A DNA stretch of 37,897 nt from Bacteroidales bacterium (GCA_030695165.1 JAUYTH010000096.1:1-37897); one strand, 5' to 3'. Shown: positions 9,711-21,405, numbered from the stretch's first letter. Numbers and translations are program-made. The notes: generated from the sequence alone by a model not told the origin.

Positions 9711-10269
9711 AGAGTATCTGTTCGCCCAGGTTTGTGATTACAGACTCCGGGTGGAACTGAACCCCGTAAATTGGCAGCGACCTGTGATAAAGAGACATTA
9801 TGATCTTATCTTCATTGCAGGAGCCAATAGATAGAACAGAGGGGAAACCCTCTCTCTTTACAGCCCAGGAGTGATAAAGAGCAACTGTACAGGGGTTATC
9901 TTTATTAAACTTCCCAACCAAAGGGTCATCACTATCTTCGATGGTTAAAACAGATTTGTGACCGTGTAGAGGGTGGCTCAGGTTTATGAGTCTGGCTCCG
10001 AAATGTTGGGCAATCGCCTGGTGTCCCAGACATATCCCCAAAATTGAGTGGCTCTCTTTGCAGCTATCTATGAGTTTAAGCATATCTCCCGCCTGCGAAG
10101 GGACACCGGGCCCCGGGGAGAGAATAATGTGGCTGTAACTATCCAGTTTGTCGAATGGGATTTTATCATTGAAGAAGATATCTGCAGGAGAGTCAGTCAC
10201 CTTTTTTACCAGGTGAAGAACATTGTATACAAACGAGTCGTAGTTATCTATAATCAGAGTCCTTTTCAC
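9688..10269 (-). CDS. pabA: Aminodeoxychorismate/anthranilate synthase component II (glutamine amidotransferase)
   Basis: Class I GATase motifs: IDNYDSFVYN, LSPGPGVPSQAGD, ILGICLGHQAIA, GVQFHPES. Paired with adjacent pabB and pabC homologues. Confidence 0.88.
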   Translation of the reverse strand: MKRTLIIDNYDSFVYNVLHLVKKVTDSPADIFFNDKIPFDKLDSYSHIILSPGPGVPSQAGDMLKLIDSCKESHSILGICLGHQAIAQHFGARLINLSHPLHGHKSVLTIEDSDDPLVGKFNKDNPCTVALYHSWAVKREGFPSVLSIGSCNEDKIIMSLYHRSLPIYGVQFHPESVITNLGEQILSNYFYGS

Positions 10270-10291
10270 CCCGCAAAAGTATATATTTTAG

Positions 10292-10299
10292 TACATTTG
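10292..10299 (+). promoter_or_regulatory. Candidate -7 element TACATTTG upstream of pabB
   Basis: Exact TAnnTTTG match 50 nt upstream of the ATG at 10349. Confidence 0.35.
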
Positions 10300-10348
10300 T
10301 TACCAATTTATGGCAAATGTCAAACACCTTTGTTAAAAAACTATTTAA

Positions 10349-11389
10349 ATGTCTTATAACTCAAACCTTCCAAAAGATTCTAAAGCAGCGATTATTTCGG
10401 CGGCAGAGGTTTGTGAGCATATAAACCGCACTGCATCACAGAGAGGTTCGTTTCTTTTTGCAGTAGATTTTGAATTGGAGAGTGGAATCTTTATAGAAGA
10501 CCCGATTAACAGCAGCGAGATACTATTCCGGGTGGGAGATATCTGCAATCTATCTGCAAAGAGTACTCGTCCACTATTTAAAGCGGGAAAAAAAAATCTT
10601 AAAATTGTAAATCCTGTACCCATTAAAGAGTATAGAGAGAAATTCAACTCTGTTCTTGATGGGCTTATGCGTGGAGATACATATCTGATTAACCTAACCT
10701 GCAAAACAGAGGTAGAGACCTCGCTAACCTTCGAAGAGATCTTCTATGAATCTGAATCCCCGTTTGCGATCTGTCTGCCAGGCCAATTTGTATGTTTCAG
10801 CCCGGAGAGATTTGTGAAGATTGAAAATGGGGTTATATCCTCCAGACCTATGAAGGGTACCATTATGGCGTCTATTCCAGAGGCCCGTGAGAAGATTCTC
10901 TCAGATTACAAAGAGAGTAGTGAGCACAACACCATAACAGATCTTATACGAAACGACCTGGGTAAGGTCTCGGAGAGGGTTTGGGTCGAGAGTTTCCGAT
11001 ACATAGACAGAGTCAAAACCGACAGAGGTGAAATTCTGCAGGTTAGCTCCGACATTAGAGGGGATTTGCCCGGGAGCTATCTAGAAAATTTGGGTGATCT
11101 CATTTTTAGGCTACTCCCTGCAGGCTCCGTATCGGGAGCTCCAAAAAAATCTACTCTCAAACTTATTGCCGAGAGCGAGGGGGAGAGAAGGGGTTTCTAT
11201 ACCGGGATTTTTGGTTTTTTCGACGGATCTGTTTTTGACTCGGCAGTGATGATACGATTCATTGAGAGAGATAATAATGGAAAGCTGTGGTACAGAAGCG
11301 GAGGGGGTATAACCGTTAACAGCAATTGCGAAGATGAACATAGTGAAATGATAGCCAAGATCTACTTCCCTTTTGAGAGTAGATTATAA
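10349..11389 (+). CDS. pabB: Aminodeoxychorismate synthase component I
   Basis: Chorismate-binding motifs: MKGTIMASIPEAREKILSDYKESSEHNTITDLIRNDLGKV and LPAGSVSGAPKKSTLKLIAESEGERRGFYTGIFGFFDG. Confidence 0.9.
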   Translation: MSYNSNLPKDSKAAIISAAEVCEHINRTASQRGSFLFAVDFELESGIFIEDPINSSEILFRVGDICNLSAKSTRPLFKAGKKNLKIVNPVPIKEYREKFNSVLDGLMRGDTYLINLTCKTEVETSLTFEEIFYESESPFAICLPGQFVCFSPERFVKIENGVISSRPMKGTIMASIPEAREKILSDYKESSEHNTITDLIRNDLGKVSERVWVESFRYIDRVKTDRGEILQVSSDIRGDLPGSYLENLGDLIFRLLPAGSVSGAPKKSTLKLIAESEGERRGFYTGIFGFFDGSVFDSAVMIRFIERDNNGKLWYRSGGGITVNSNCEDEHSEMIAKIYFPFESRL

Positions 11390-11398
11390 ACTACAATT

Positions 11399-11983
11399 AT
11401 GAATTTTATTGAGACAATTAAGGTGGTTGACGGTGTTGCCCAAAACCTGGATCTACACCTAAAAAGATCTTCTCAGACAATGCTTCATAATTTTGGAATA
11501 ATCAAAGAGCTGCCCTTGGCAGAGTTGTTATATTTCAATGTTAATCGGCCATTAAGCGGAGTCTTTAAACTGAGGGTTATCTACTCAAAGGATATTATAG
11601 ATTACTCACTGGAACCATACACCCCAAAGGATATAAAAACACTTAAGTTGGTTGATGGTGGAGATATAGACTACAGGTTTAAATATGAAAACAGAGTTGC
11701 TATTAATACACTTTTAGAAAAGAGGGGAGATTGTGACGATATTCTTATAGTTAAAGAGGGTCTTATTACAGACAGCTCATATTGCAATATCGTCTTTGGA
11801 GATGGAATAAGTTACTTTACCCCTGCAGATCCCCTTTTAAAGGGGACAAAGAGAGAGTCTCTTCTTACAAGTGGTGCTATCCGGGAGCGTGTTATCCGGG
11901 AGAGTGAAGTAGGTAAATACAGCACCTTTTTTATCATAAACGCAATGTTGGATATGACGCCGGTTAGCATCACCCTCTCTTAG
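11399..11983 (+). CDS. pabC: Class IV aminotransferase, probable aminodeoxychorismate lyase
   Basis: YDDILIVKEGLITDSSYCNIVFGDG-like motif (CDDILIVKEGLITDSSYCNIVF), 194 aa, immediately downstream of pabB. Confidence 0.75.
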   Translation: MNFIETIKVVDGVAQNLDLHLKRSSQTMLHNFGIIKELPLAELLYFNVNRPLSGVFKLRVIYSKDIIDYSLEPYTPKDIKTLKLVDGGDIDYRFKYENRVAINTLLEKRGDCDDILIVKEGLITDSSYCNIVFGDGISYFTPADPLLKGTKRESLLTSGAIRERVIRESEVGKYSTFFIINAMLDMTPVSITLS

Positions 11984-13139
11984 CCCGCTCCCAGTTTACA
12001 CTCTGCTTGCCTGCCAAATACCGGAAGAACCCCCGGTAAACAGCATAGTTCATTATGAGGAAGTAGTAGGGGACAAAAAGCACCTTCACCTTTATCTCTC
12101 TACTTTGAAGTATCCATCCTAAAGCAGCCAGAGAGTAGAAGATAGTTTGGGCAATAAATAGGGCCAGATAGATTGGGGAGCTCCAAACAAGAGCTGCATT
12201 AACAATAAAGATGAACGGGAGAAGTGCAGGGGCTAATGTCCATCGTAAAACCCTGTGAGAGATATATTGAAACGAAAGTGTTCTATACTTAAAAATATTT
12301 AGCAGAGGTAAAAGACGCACTATTGACTGGATTCCCCCGGCTGCTATTCGGATTTTTCGTTTTAACTCCTCCTTAACACTCTCCGAAGGCGCCTCTATTG
12401 CATAGGCATTTGGGTTGTAATCTATCTTATAACCACTCATTGCAACCCTCAGGGAGATGATAAAATCATCCAGAAGAGTATCCGGTTCAACCTCCCGGAA
12501 CAGCTCTGTCCTTATTGCAAAGAGCTCACCGGCCGCACCAACAGCAGAGTAGAGCTCTGCATCCCATTTTTTTAAAGTAGATTCATACCTCCAGTAGATA
12601 CCCTCTCCGGCTCCTGCCGCACCATCGGAAGCGGAGCTTCGGATTCGCTTCTCGCCGGATACACAACCTGTTTTAGGATTCCGGAAAAGATCTGCAATAA
12701 CTCTTACAGATGCCTGTGAAAGCATTGTATTTGCATCTGAGAAGATTACGTAAGGTGTCTCAATTAGCTTCATTGCCCTGTTCATTGCCGCAATTTTACC
12801 CCTTCGCTCATCAAGGTGAAGCACAGTAACTTCAGGGTACTCCTTTAGCAACTCCGGGGTTGAGTCATTTGAGCCGTCTGTTACCCAAATCTGCCGAAGC
12901 TTATCTTTAGGGTAGTCCAGAGAGCGGGTGTTCTCAACTTTTAACTTTACAAACTCCTTTTCGTTATATGCTGTAACTAAAATTGTAATTTCTGGTTCAA
13001 ATGGAGATAGATCTCTGCGGAGAGAAGGCTTTAGCACTCTTTTAATTCTTACTAAAAGATATAGCAGAATTCCATATCCTATGTAGGTATAGAAGACAAT
13101 AAACAGGGCAGCAAAAAAAAGAATTTCAGGAGTTCTCAT
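11970..13139 (-). CDS. Glycosyltransferase family 2 membrane protein
   Basis: EITILVTAYNEKEFVKLKVENTRSLDYPKDKLRQIWVTDGSNDST, DANTMLS, C-terminal TM segments. The natural start MRTPEILFFAALF (ATG ending at 13139) is preferred over the ORF start at 13343, which overlaps the next gene. Confidence 0.88.
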   Translation of the reverse strand: MRTPEILFFAALFIVFYTYIGYGILLYLLVRIKRVLKPSLRRDLSPFEPEITILVTAYNEKEFVKLKVENTRSLDYPKDKLRQIWVTDGSNDSTPELLKEYPEVTVLHLDERRGKIAAMNRAMKLIETPYVIFSDANTMLSQASVRVIADLFRNPKTGCVSGEKRIRSSASDGAAGAGEGIYWRYESTLKKWDAELYSAVGAAGELFAIRTELFREVEPDTLLDDFIISLRVAMSGYKIDYNPNAYAIEAPSESVKEELKRKIRIAAGGIQSIVRLLPLLNIFKYRTLSFQYISHRVLRWTLAPALLPFIFIVNAALVWSSPIYLALFIAQTIFYSLAALGWILQSREIKVKVLFVPYYFLIMNYAVYRGFFRYLAGKQSVNWERAKRG

Positions 13140-13155
13140 AATGGTAGATATTATA

Positions 13156-14295
13156 CTAAAGTTCTTTGATAACGCTCTTATAGAGTTCCAGATAGTTTTG
13201 TGCCATCTCTCTCCAGGAGAAGTGAGAGGCTCTTTCAATACCTTTTTGGCAGAGTGACTCACGAAGTTGATTGTCTGACAATACCCTTGTAATTGCATCT
13301 GCAATCTCCTGAGTATTCTCCGGATTAACCAGCAGAGCAGCATCGCCGGCCACCTCCGGCATTGAAGATGTTGTGGATGTGATTACAGGAACACCGCACG
13401 CCATCCCCTCTAAAATCGGTATCCCGAAGCTCTCTCTAAGAGATGGATATAGGAAAACCTTACATTGGTTTATTATGGCAGGCAACTCTCCGTTAGGAAC
13501 ATATCCTGTAAGTTGAATATCCTCCCTTATTTGAGGGTACCCTATTTCGCTTAGGATTTGCAAAAGCGCACTCTCGCGAAAATCGAGCATAACCAGTCTG
13601 TACTTGACTGCAGATTGGGCGTTGAATATTGCGAATGCCTTCAAAACATTGGGGGTATTCTTCTTTGGATCTGTATTTCCCAGAAAGAAGAGAAAATTAT
13701 CGGGAAGGTTGTACTTAGATTTTGCCCTTTCGATAATTTGAGCATCACTAATCTTTGTAAAGTGGCTGCCCACTCCGTTGTAAATTGCAACCAGATTATC
13801 TTTAAGCCCCATAAAGCTCCGGATACGCTCTTTCTCAAAGTTGGAGACAGTAACCACACGAGCGCTTCTCTTGGCAACAATGGGCACAACAAACCTCCGG
13901 TACATATTTCCAAACTTCTGATACCAGGTGCCGCTTTTTTTGAAAAGGGATATGCTTTCGAGATAGATTATGTCGTGAAGGGTTATTATAAGAGGAATCT
14001 TACACCTTATGGGAGCTGTGTTGCTTGTGCAGTGCAGGATCTGGCAACCCTCTTTTATGGCAGCCCTCCCAAGGGCAAGCTGCTCCCATATAGGGTAGGG
14101 GCCACCACTAAGTTCAACAATCTTAAAGTTGGGGGAGTCGGGAATGCACTCTCTGTCGGTATCCGGTTTTACAAAAACTACATACTCATTCTCTGTATCA
14201 ATGACCTGAAGGTTTTTAATCAGCTCCAGGGCAACCATATCCATTCCGTGCTTTTTAGTCCGGAAAACTCTTTGTGCTTCAATGCCGATTCTCAT
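13156..14295 (-). CDS. Glycosyltransferase family 1 (GT4-like)
   Basis: MRIGIEAQRVFRTKKHGMD, LHCTSNTAP, FLGNTDPKKNTPNVLKAF, VFLYPSLRESFGIPILEGMACGVPVITS. Confidence 0.93.
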   Translation of the reverse strand: MRIGIEAQRVFRTKKHGMDMVALELIKNLQVIDTENEYVVFVKPDTDRECIPDSPNFKIVELSGGPYPIWEQLALGRAAIKEGCQILHCTSNTAPIRCKIPLIITLHDIIYLESISLFKKSGTWYQKFGNMYRRFVVPIVAKRSARVVTVSNFEKERIRSFMGLKDNLVAIYNGVGSHFTKISDAQIIERAKSKYNLPDNFLFFLGNTDPKKNTPNVLKAFAIFNAQSAVKYRLVMLDFRESALLQILSEIGYPQIREDIQLTGYVPNGELPAIINQCKVFLYPSLRESFGIPILEGMACGVPVITSTTSSMPEVAGDAALLVNPENTQEIADAITRVLSDNQLRESLCQKGIERASHFSWREMAQNYLELYKSVIKEL

Positions 14296-15185
14296 AACCA
14301 GAGTTTTAAATGGGTAATATTCCAGAGATAGGCTCTCCAGTAAGCTAACATATTTTTGAGTTTACCTTTAAGCATAAAAACCAGACTGTTCTTTGGGAGC
14401 GAGATTAGTGTCTGAAACAGAAGACTAATAACCAACTGAAATCCGGAGTAGTTTCTACGGGTAAATATAAGCCGGCTTCTGTTTATATAGTAGGTTTTTA
14501 AAGGGCTCTCAACACCTGTAGTTACAGACTCTTTATGCAGGATGGTAGAGCCGGGGTGGTAGTAGATCTTATAACCAGCACGTTTAAACATTTCGCTCCA
14601 GTCGTACTCTTCATAGTAGAGAAAATAGATTTCAGGCATCTGGCCTACTCTTTCGACCAAAGCTCTTGGGACCATCATTGCAGCTCCGTGAATATACTCT
14701 GTTTGAGAGATAGTGTCATATTCGGGGCCGTCCGGCTGTAGATACCCAATACCGCTGTTTCGGATTGTGTATGGGTTCATTTTGGTAAACCCGGCATATT
14801 GTACAATATCCGGACTCCTGAAATATTTGATTTTAGGGCTAACCATCCCTATTGTTGAGTCATCTTCCAACAGCTGTACCAGAGGCTCCAAAAAGCCGGG
14901 AAAGACCTCTGTGTCGTTGTTAAGAAACATCAGATATTTGCCTTTTGAGACTCTTATCCCTCTGTTATTACCTCCGGCAAAACCAAGATTCTCGCCGGTC
15001 TTAACCAGATAGATCTCCGGGAAGCTCTCTTTAAGTTTGTCCGGATTCTCAACAGAGCCATTATCTACAACTATAATTTCATAATTGGGGTATGTAATAG
15101 AGCGCAGAGATTGCAGCAACTCACCGGTTACGATGCTCTGGTTGTAGTTGACCGTTATTATGGAGACCAATGGTCTGTTGCTCAT
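14292..15185 (-). CDS. Glycosyltransferase family 2 (rhamnosyltransferase-like)
   Basis: VSIITVNYNQSIVTGELLQSLRSITYPNYEIIVVDNGSVE, GFAGGNNRGIRVSKGKYLMFLNNDTEV. 4-nt overlap with the downstream GT. Confidence 0.93.
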   Translation of the reverse strand: MSNRPLVSIITVNYNQSIVTGELLQSLRSITYPNYEIIVVDNGSVENPDKLKESFPEIYLVKTGENLGFAGGNNRGIRVSKGKYLMFLNNDTEVFPGFLEPLVQLLEDDSTIGMVSPKIKYFRSPDIVQYAGFTKMNPYTIRNSGIGYLQPDGPEYDTISQTEYIHGAAMMVPRALVERVGQMPEIYFLYYEEYDWSEMFKRAGYKIYYHPGSTILHKESVTTGVESPLKTYYINRSRLIFTRRNYSGFQLVISLLFQTLISLPKNSLVFMLKGKLKNMLAYWRAYLWNITHLKLWL

Positions 15186-15212
15186 AACATCTCTGTTTTA
15201 AAACGTGATGTT

Positions 15213-16628
15213 TTAATATCTGTAGTGTTCTGGTTTATAAGGACCCTCTACTGGGATTCCCAGATATTCTGACTGCTCCGGGGTAAGGAGAGTAAGTTTG
15301 ACCCCAAGCTGTTCCAGATGGAGCCTTGCCACCTCTTCGTCAAGATGTTTGGGAAGGCGATATACATCAATTTCGTACTTTTTGTTCCAAAGCTCCATCT
15401 GTGCCAAAACCTGATTTGTAAAGGAGTTACTCATAACAAATGAGGGGTGACCTGTTGCGCAACCAAGGTTTACAAGACGACCCTGTGCCAGCAGGAAGAT
15501 TGAGTGCCCGTCCGGGTAGAGATATCTGTCTACCTGAGGCTTGATGTTTATTTTTTTGATTCCACTCCACTTTTCCAGCCTTGCCACCTGAATCTCATCG
15601 TCAAAGTGACCTATGTTACACACTATTGACTGATCTTTCATAGCAGCCATATGCTCTGCAGTTATAATGTCTTTATTGCCAGTGGTTGTTACAAAGATGT
15701 TCCCTTCAAAAACAGCCTCCTCCATCCTCTTCACCTCGTAACCCTCCATAGCCGCCTGCAGTGCGCAGATGGGGTCTATCTCTGTAATAATTACCCTTGC
15801 CCCGTAGCTATGCATAGAGCGTGCACAACCTTTTCCTACATCTCCGTAGCCCGCAATCACCACAACCTTCCCGGCAATCATAACATCGGTTGCCCTTTTA
15901 ATGCCATCTGCAAGTGACTCGCGGCATCCGTAGAGGTTGTCGAATTTAGATTTTGTTACCGAGTCGTTTACATTAAACGCAGGAAACAGTAGCTTCCCCT
16001 GTTCCAGCATCTGATAGAGGCGGTGCACTCCGGTAGTGGTCTCCTCCGAAACTCCCTTAATCTCGGGAGCCTGTCTATGCCAGCGACCGGGGTCAGAGGC
16101 AAGAAGCTCTTTTAAGATATTATTAAGTTCAATCTCATCCTGTGCCTGGGCAGGAGCAGACAGAATTGATGCGTCACTCTCTGCCATATAGCCCCGGTGA
16201 ACCATAATAGTGGCATCACCACCATCATCTACAATAACGTTTGGCCCCAATCCGTTGCCAAAATCTAGAGCTCTTTCGGTGCACCACCAGTACTCTGCAA
16301 GAGTCTCCCCTTTCCAGGCAAATACAGGAACTTTAGATGCTGCAATGGCAGCAGCTGCGTGGTCCTGGGTTGAGAATATGTTACAGCTGCACCAGCGGAC
16401 ATCTGCACCAAGCTCTTTGAGTGTCTCAATCAGTACTGCTGTCTGGATGGTCATATGGAGTGACCCCATTACCCTTGCACCTGCAAGCGGTTTTGTTGAG
16501 CCATATTTTTTACGCAGCGACATCAGCCCGGGCATCTCCTTCTGGGCAATCTCTATCTCCCGCCTGCCAAAATCTGCCAGTGTTATATCTGCTACTTTAT
16601 AGTCGTTAAAATTATTGCTTGTACTCAT
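15213..16628 (-). CDS. ahcY: Adenosylhomocysteinase (S-adenosyl-L-homocysteine hydrolase)
   Basis: Diagnostic motifs: [69 protein letters not shown]-terminal YKPEHYRY. Confidence 0.98.
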   Translation of the reverse strand: MSTSNNFNDYKVADITLADFGRREIEIAQKEMPGLMSLRKKYGSTKPLAGARVMGSLHMTIQTAVLIETLKELGADVRWCSCNIFSTQDHAAAAIAASKVPVFAWKGETLAEYWWCTERALDFGNGLGPNVIVDDGGDATIMVHRGYMAESDASILSAPAQAQDEIELNNILKELLASDPGRWHRQAPEIKGVSEETTTGVHRLYQMLEQGKLLFPAFNVNDSVTKSKFDNLYGCRESLADGIKRATDVMIAGKVVVIAGYGDVGKGCARSMHSYGARVIITEIDPICALQAAMEGYEVKRMEEAVFEGNIFVTTTGNKDIITAEHMAAMKDQSIVCNIGHFDDEIQVARLEKWSGIKKINIKPQVDRYLYPDGHSIFLLAQGRLVNLGCATGHPSFVMSNSFTNQVLAQMELWNKKYEIDVYRLPKHLDEEVARLHLEQLGVKLTLLTPEQSEYLGIPVEGPYKPEHYRY

Positions 16629-16655
16629 TTATGATAATTCTAGTTTTTAAAAATA

Positions 16656-17609
16656 CTAGTATGAAGATTTTACAATTTTTGCAACATTATCTGACCTCCC
16701 CAGGGTATAGAAGTGAATTCCGGGAACCCCATTTTTAATTAGATCCTTAGACTGCATAGTTGCCCACTCTACTCCCGCCTCTCTGGCCTCTTTATCATCC
16801 TTACATTTAACTACCGCTTTAAAGAGATCCTGTGGGACATCAATATGGAAGGTCTGAGGAAGAAGTTTTATGTCGTTGAGTGCAGATATCGGTTTAATGC
16901 CCGGGATAATTGGAACAGTAATTCCAATTTTGGTACACAGATCTCTGAACCGGTAAAACTTTTCGTTATCAAAGAACATCTGGGTTACTATATAATGTGC
17001 GCCTGCATCTACCTTTTGTTTCAGATACTCCATATCTACCTCAAGGTTGGGAGCCTCAAAGTGTTTCTCCGGATATCCTGCAACACCAATACAGAATGAG
17101 GTTGGCGAAGCACTCTCCATAGATGAGTCCAGATACCTTCCTTTATTTAGATTGACCACCTGCTCAATGAGTTCGTTTGTATTTCGGTGCCCATCCCTCT
17201 CCGGGATAAACATCCGGGTTCCTTTAGCAGGGTCCCCTCTAAGAGCGAGAACATCGTGGATACCCAAAAAGTTCATCTCAATAAGTGCGTTCTCGGTCTC
17301 CTCCTTTGTAAAGCCACCGCAAAGCAGATGTGGTACAACGGTAATGTTGTATTTGTATTTAACTGCTGCAGCCAGAGCAATTGTTCCCGGGCGGATTCTG
17401 GCTACCCTTCTCTCGAGTGTGCCGTCTGCCCTCTCCCGGTAGAGAGTCTCGTTGCGATGGGATGTAAAGTTGATATAAGCCGGGTCAAACTCTAGCAGAC
17501 CCTCTATTGAGGCATATATTTTATCAATACTGTGTCCCTTTAATGGGGGCAGCAGCTCAAATGTAAAAAGGGGGCTTTTTGCGTTTTTGATCTTTTCAAT
17601 TACAGTCAT
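16656..17609 (-). CDS. metF: 5,10-methylenetetrahydrofolate reductase
   Basis: TFELLPPLKG, VPHLLCGGFTKEETENAL, DVLALRGDPAKG, YIVTQMFFDNEKFYRFRDLC, GIHFYTLGRSD. Confidence 0.95.
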   Translation of the reverse strand: MTVIEKIKNAKSPLFTFELLPPLKGHSIDKIYASIEGLLEFDPAYINFTSHRNETLYRERADGTLERRVARIRPGTIALAAAVKYKYNITVVPHLLCGGFTKEETENALIEMNFLGIHDVLALRGDPAKGTRMFIPERDGHRNTNELIEQVVNLNKGRYLDSSMESASPTSFCIGVAGYPEKHFEAPNLEVDMEYLKQKVDAGAHYIVTQMFFDNEKFYRFRDLCTKIGITVPIIPGIKPISALNDIKLLPQTFHIDVPQDLFKAVVKCKDDKEAREAGVEWATMQSKDLIKNGVPGIHFYTLGRSDNVAKIVKSSY

Positions 17610-17679
17610 TAGCTTATTTGGTTACAGTGATTCAATATTTAAATATATAAATTTTCCGTGAAAAATCAATTACCGGGAT

Positions 17680-20600
17680 CTAAAGGTTAGGGGCCAGCCA
17701 CCGGGTTGCCTCATCAACAGTGATGCCCTTTCTGGCTGCGTAGTCTTTAAGCTGATCATCTCCAATCTTACCTACATTGAAATATGAAGATGCCGGGTGT
17801 GAGAAGATGTATCCGCAAACAGATGCGGCCGGCACCATTGTATAGCTCTCTGTAAGTTTAACCCCGATTCTTTTTTCGGCTTGTAAGATGTCAAAAATTG
17901 TCTGCTTTTCGGTATGCTCGGGGCAGGCAGGGTATCCCGGTGCCGGCCTTATTCCCTGGTATTTAGATGAGAGCATCATCTCCAGCGGGAGATTCTCCTC
18001 CCTTGCATATCCCCAGTATTGCTTACGAATCTTTTCGTGAAGCCACTCGGCCGAAGCCTCAGCCAGCCTGTCGCTAAGGATTCTTATCATAATTGTTGCA
18101 TAATCGTCCTCTTTGTAAAGGCTCATCCTGGAATCATCAATTATTGCAGATACCACGAATGCCCCAATGTGGTCTTTCAACAGAGCGGGCTCTAAGTTTT
18201 TGCTTGCAGATACATCTTCTATAGGCTTTATAAAATCTGCCAGAGAGAGGTTAGGGATGCCTTTATCTTTAATCTCCTGGTTACGAAGGAAATGCAACTT
18301 GGTTATCTGTTGGTTATCATCTGCCAGAATAATGTCATCTCCGCTGGATGCGGCAGGGAAGATACCATAAACAGCTTTTACTGTTATTAAGCTTTTATCT
18401 GCAATCTCCTTCAAAAAGATCTTTGCATCTTCATACAGCTTTTTCGCCTCCTCTCCCTTTACCGGATCTTTGAAGATTGAAGGATATCTGCCCGACATTT
18501 TCCAGGCAAAGAAGAAAAATGTCCAGTCGATATAATCGTAAAGGGTATTCAAATCAATATTATCTATCTGGTGAAGACCAGCCCGGGCGGGAGAGTAAAC
18601 AGTGTTTTCGTCCCAGTTTATTGAGAGAGAATTTCTTTTTGCCTCTTCATAAGAGATTAGTTGCCTGTTCTCTTTACGGGAGTTATGAACCTCTCGCAGA
18701 GAGTCATATTTTCGTAATATGGCAGATTTATAATCTGAACTGTTTGCCCCCTTAAGGGAAGAGAGAACTCCGGCGGCTTTTGATGCGTCCTTAACGTGTA
18801 TTACTGAACAGGAGTATTTTGGAGCAATTTTTACTGCTGCGTGTATCTCCGATGTTGTAGCACCGCCAACCAGGAGAGGAATCTTTACACCTCTTCTCTC
18901 CAGCTCTGCCGCTACGTGAACCATCTCCTCCAGCGATGGGGTTATCAAACCGCTTAGCCCTATAAAATCTACAGCTTCATCTATTGCTGTATCTATTATT
19001 TTATCTGCAGAGACCATAACACCAAGGTCAATAATCTCATAGTTGTTGCAGGAAAGAACGACACTTACAATATTTTTCCCAATGTCGTGAACATCTCCTT
19101 TAACAGTTGCAAGCAGCAATTTGCCTGCGCTCTTACTCTCCGCTCCATCGCTCTCAAGCTCTATGTAGGGTGCCAGCCGGGTGACCGCCTTTTTCATAAC
19201 TCTGGCACTCTTCACAACCTGAGGAAGAAACATCTTCCCGGAGCCAAAAAGATCTCCAACCTCATTCATTCCCCCCATCAATGGCCCCTCAATAAGCTCA
19301 ATAGATCTTTTATAAAGAGCGCGAGCCTCCTCTACATCCTCTTCTATATACTCATCAAGACCTCTAATGAGAGCGTGTTTTATTCTCTCTTTTACAGGCA
19401 GTTGGCGCCAGTCTAACTCCTTGGCCAGAGGCCCACCCCCAATACTCTTGGCAAGGTTCTCCCCCACGGATACAAGGCGGTCGGTGGCATCTTTGCGCCG
19501 GTTGAGAACGACATCTTCTGTTAGGGTTAGAAGATCCGGCGGGATTTCGCTATAGACCTGTAGCATTCCGGGGTTTACTATGCCCATATCCAGCCCGGCC
19601 TTTACTGCGTGGTAGAGGAAGGCTGAGTGCATAGCTTCGCGGACAGTGTCCATTCCCCTAAAAGAGAATGAGAGATTACTTATTCCGCCGCTCACCTTGG
19701 CGTATGGCAGATTTTGCTTTATCCAGGAGGTTGTTTTAATAAAGTCAACTGCATAATTATTATGCTCCTCAATTCCTGTTGCAACTGCAAGGACATTAGG
19801 GTCAAATATGATATCCTCCGGCGGGAAGTTAAGCTTCTCTATCAGGAGTGAGTAACATCTCTGCGCAACCTCTATCCTCCGGGCAAATGTATCTGCCTGT
19901 CCCTTCTCGTCAAAGAGCATAACAACCGCTGCCGCACCAAACCTTCTGATTGTTTTTGCACGCTCCAGAAAAACCTCTTCACCCTCTTTAAGACTTATTG
20001 AGTTTACAACCGATTTGCCCTGGATGCACTTAAGTGCGCTCTCAATTACCTCCCATTTAGATGAGTCTATCATTAAGGGAAGTCTGGAGATATCCGGCTC
20101 GGCCATTATAAGGTTTACAAAACGAACCATCGCTTTTTGTGAGTCCAGCATCGCTTCGTCCATACAGACATCAATGATTTGCGCCCCGCCATCTACCTGA
20201 TCCCGTGCAATTGCAAGAGCATCTGAATATCTCTCCTCCTTTATAAGTCTGGCGAATTTCTTTGATCCTGAGACGTTTGTTCTCTCTCCGATGTTTACAA
20301 AATTTGTTTCGGGAGTGATTGTGAGAGCCTCCAGTCCGCTCAGTTGTGTATAGCGCTGTAAAACAGGGATCACTCTGGGAGAGTGTCTTCTTGCTGCCTC
20401 TGCAATCTTCGCTATATGAGCCGGTGTTGTACCGCAGCACCCTCCAATGATATTTATCCACCCCTGTTTCATAAACTCCTCTGCAACCGAGGCCATATAT
20501 TGTGCCGCCTGGTCGTACTCCCCGAACTGATTTGGAAGCCCTGCATTCGGGTGAGCAGATACAAAAAAGGGAGATTTTGCAGATAGCTCCCCGACAAATG

Positions 20601-21405
20601 GTCGCAGCTGTTCTGCTCCGAGAGCGCAGTTAAGCCCGACACTCAATAGAGGATAATGTGAGATTGATACCAGAAAAGCCTCCAGAGTCTGGCCGGTAAG
20701 TGTTCTTCCACTTGCATCGGTTATTGTCCCCGATACCATAACTGGCAGCCTTTGACCCCTCTCTTCAAAAAGGCAGTCCAGAGCAAAGAGAGCCGCTTTG
20801 GCATTGAGAACGTCAAAGATTGTCTCAATGAGCAGAATATCTGCACCTCCATCTATTAAACCTCTCGCCTGCTCACTATAGGCATCAACTAAATCGTCAA
20901 AAGAGACCGCCCTTGCTCCGGGGTCATTAACATCGGATGACATAGATGCCGTTCGGTTTGTAGGGCCAAGCGTTCCTGCAACAAAATGGGGTTCCAAAGA
21001 GCCCGATTTCGCTTCATCTTTTGATGAGAGCATCTCGTACTCCATTATAGCTGCTTTTGCAAGCGAGGCAGATGCGAAGTTCAACTCATATGTAAGACTC
21101 TCCATCCCATAGTCGGCCATAGAGATTCTGTTTGAGTTGAAGCTATTTGTAGTTATAATATCTGCACCGGAGTTAAGGTAATCAAGATGAATTCCCTTTA
21201 TTATATCACCTCTTGTTAACGAGAGCAGGTCATTATTTCCTCTCTGCGGCATAGAATGATCTTTAAACCTCTCCCCGCGATAATCCTCTTCGGTAAGTTT
21301 AAACCGCTGAATCATTGTTCCCATTGCTCCGTCAAGAACGAGGATTCTCTTCTTTAGGAGATCCTCCGGAGTGATTTTTTTTAACTCTTCCCCTCTCTGT
21401 TTCAT
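17680..21405 (-). CDS. metH: Cobalamin-dependent methionine synthase (full length, with activation domain)
   Basis: 1241 aa: [10 protein letters not shown], Zn-binding [11 protein letters not shown], pterin-binding [16 protein letters not shown]12-binding [12 protein letters not shown]-terminal activation domain [15 protein letters not shown]. Confidence 0.98.
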   Translation of the reverse strand: MKQRGEELKKITPEDLLKKRILVLDGAMGTMIQRFKLTEEDYRGERFKDHSMPQRGNNDLLSLTRGDIIKGIHLDYLNSGADIITTNSFNSNRISMADYGMESLTYELNFASASLAKAAIMEYEMLSSKDEAKSGSLEPHFVAGTLGPTNRTASMSSDVNDPGARAVSFDDLVDAYSEQARGLIDGGADILLIETIFDVLNAKAALFALDCLFEERGQRLPVMVSGTITDASGRTLTGQTLEAFLVSISHYPLLSVGLNCALGAEQLRPFVGELSAKSPFFVSAHPNAGLPNQFGEYDQAAQYMASVAEEFMKQGWINIIGGCCGTTPAHIAKIAEAARRHSPRVIPVLQRYTQLSGLEALTITPETNFVNIGERTNVSGSKKFARLIKEERYSDALAIARDQVDGGAQIIDVCMDEAMLDSQKAMVRFVNLIMAEPDISRLPLMIDSSKWEVIESALKCIQGKSVVNSISLKEGEEVFLERAKTIRRFGAAAVVMLFDEKGQADTFARRIEVAQRCYSLLIEKLNFPPEDIIFDPNVLAVATGIEEHNNYAVDFIKTTSWIKQNLPYAKVSGGISNLSFSFRGMDTVREAMHSAFLYHAVKAGLDMGIVNPGMLQVYSEIPPDLLTLTEDVVLNRRKDATDRLVSVGENLAKSIGGGPLAKELDWRQLPVKERIKHALIRGLDEYIEEDVEEARALYKRSIELIEGPLMGGMNEVGDLFGSGKMFLPQVVKSARVMKKAVTRLAPYIELESDGAESKSAGKLLLATVKGDVHDIGKNIVSVVLSCNNYEIIDLGVMVSADKIIDTAIDEAVDFIGLSGLITPSLEEMVHVAAELERRGVKIPLLVGGATTSEIHAAVKIAPKYSCSVIHVKDASKAAGVLSSLKGANSSDYKSAILRKYDSLREVHNSRKENRQLISYEEAKRNSLSINWDENTVYSPARAGLHQIDNIDLNTLYDYIDWTFFFFAWKMSGRYPSIFKDPVKGEEAKKLYEDAKIFLKEIADKSLITVKAVYGIFPAASSGDDIILADDNQQITKLHFLRNQEIKDKGIPNLSLADFIKPIEDVSASKNLEPALLKDHIGAFVVSAIIDDSRMSLYKEDDYATIMIRILSDRLAEASAEWLHEKIRKQYWGYAREENLPLEMMLSSKYQGIRPAPGYPACPEHTEKQTIFDILQAEKRIGVKLTESYTMVPAASVCGYIFSHPASSYFNVGKIGDDQLKDYAARKGITVDEATRWLAPNL

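Noticed and set aside
13140-13343. N-terminal extension of the family 2 glycosyltransferase (MLLCWLIRRILRR...)
   Set aside because: Overlaps the coding sequence of the upstream glycosyltransferase out of frame; MRTPEILFF at 13139 is a natural TM-type start.
13558-14331. 257 aa plus-strand ORF antisense to the family 1 glycosyltransferase
   Set aside because: Entirely opposite a gene with strong family motifs. Composition and lack of recognisable domains indicate a shadow ORF.
20171-20461. 96 aa minus-strand ORF within metH
   Set aside because: Out-of-frame overlap inside a highly conserved metH; low-complexity shadow sequence.
15213-21405. ahcY-metF-metH cluster as a novel system
   Set aside because: Standard activated-methyl-cycle genes with canonical motifs; the clustering is sensible and not unusual.
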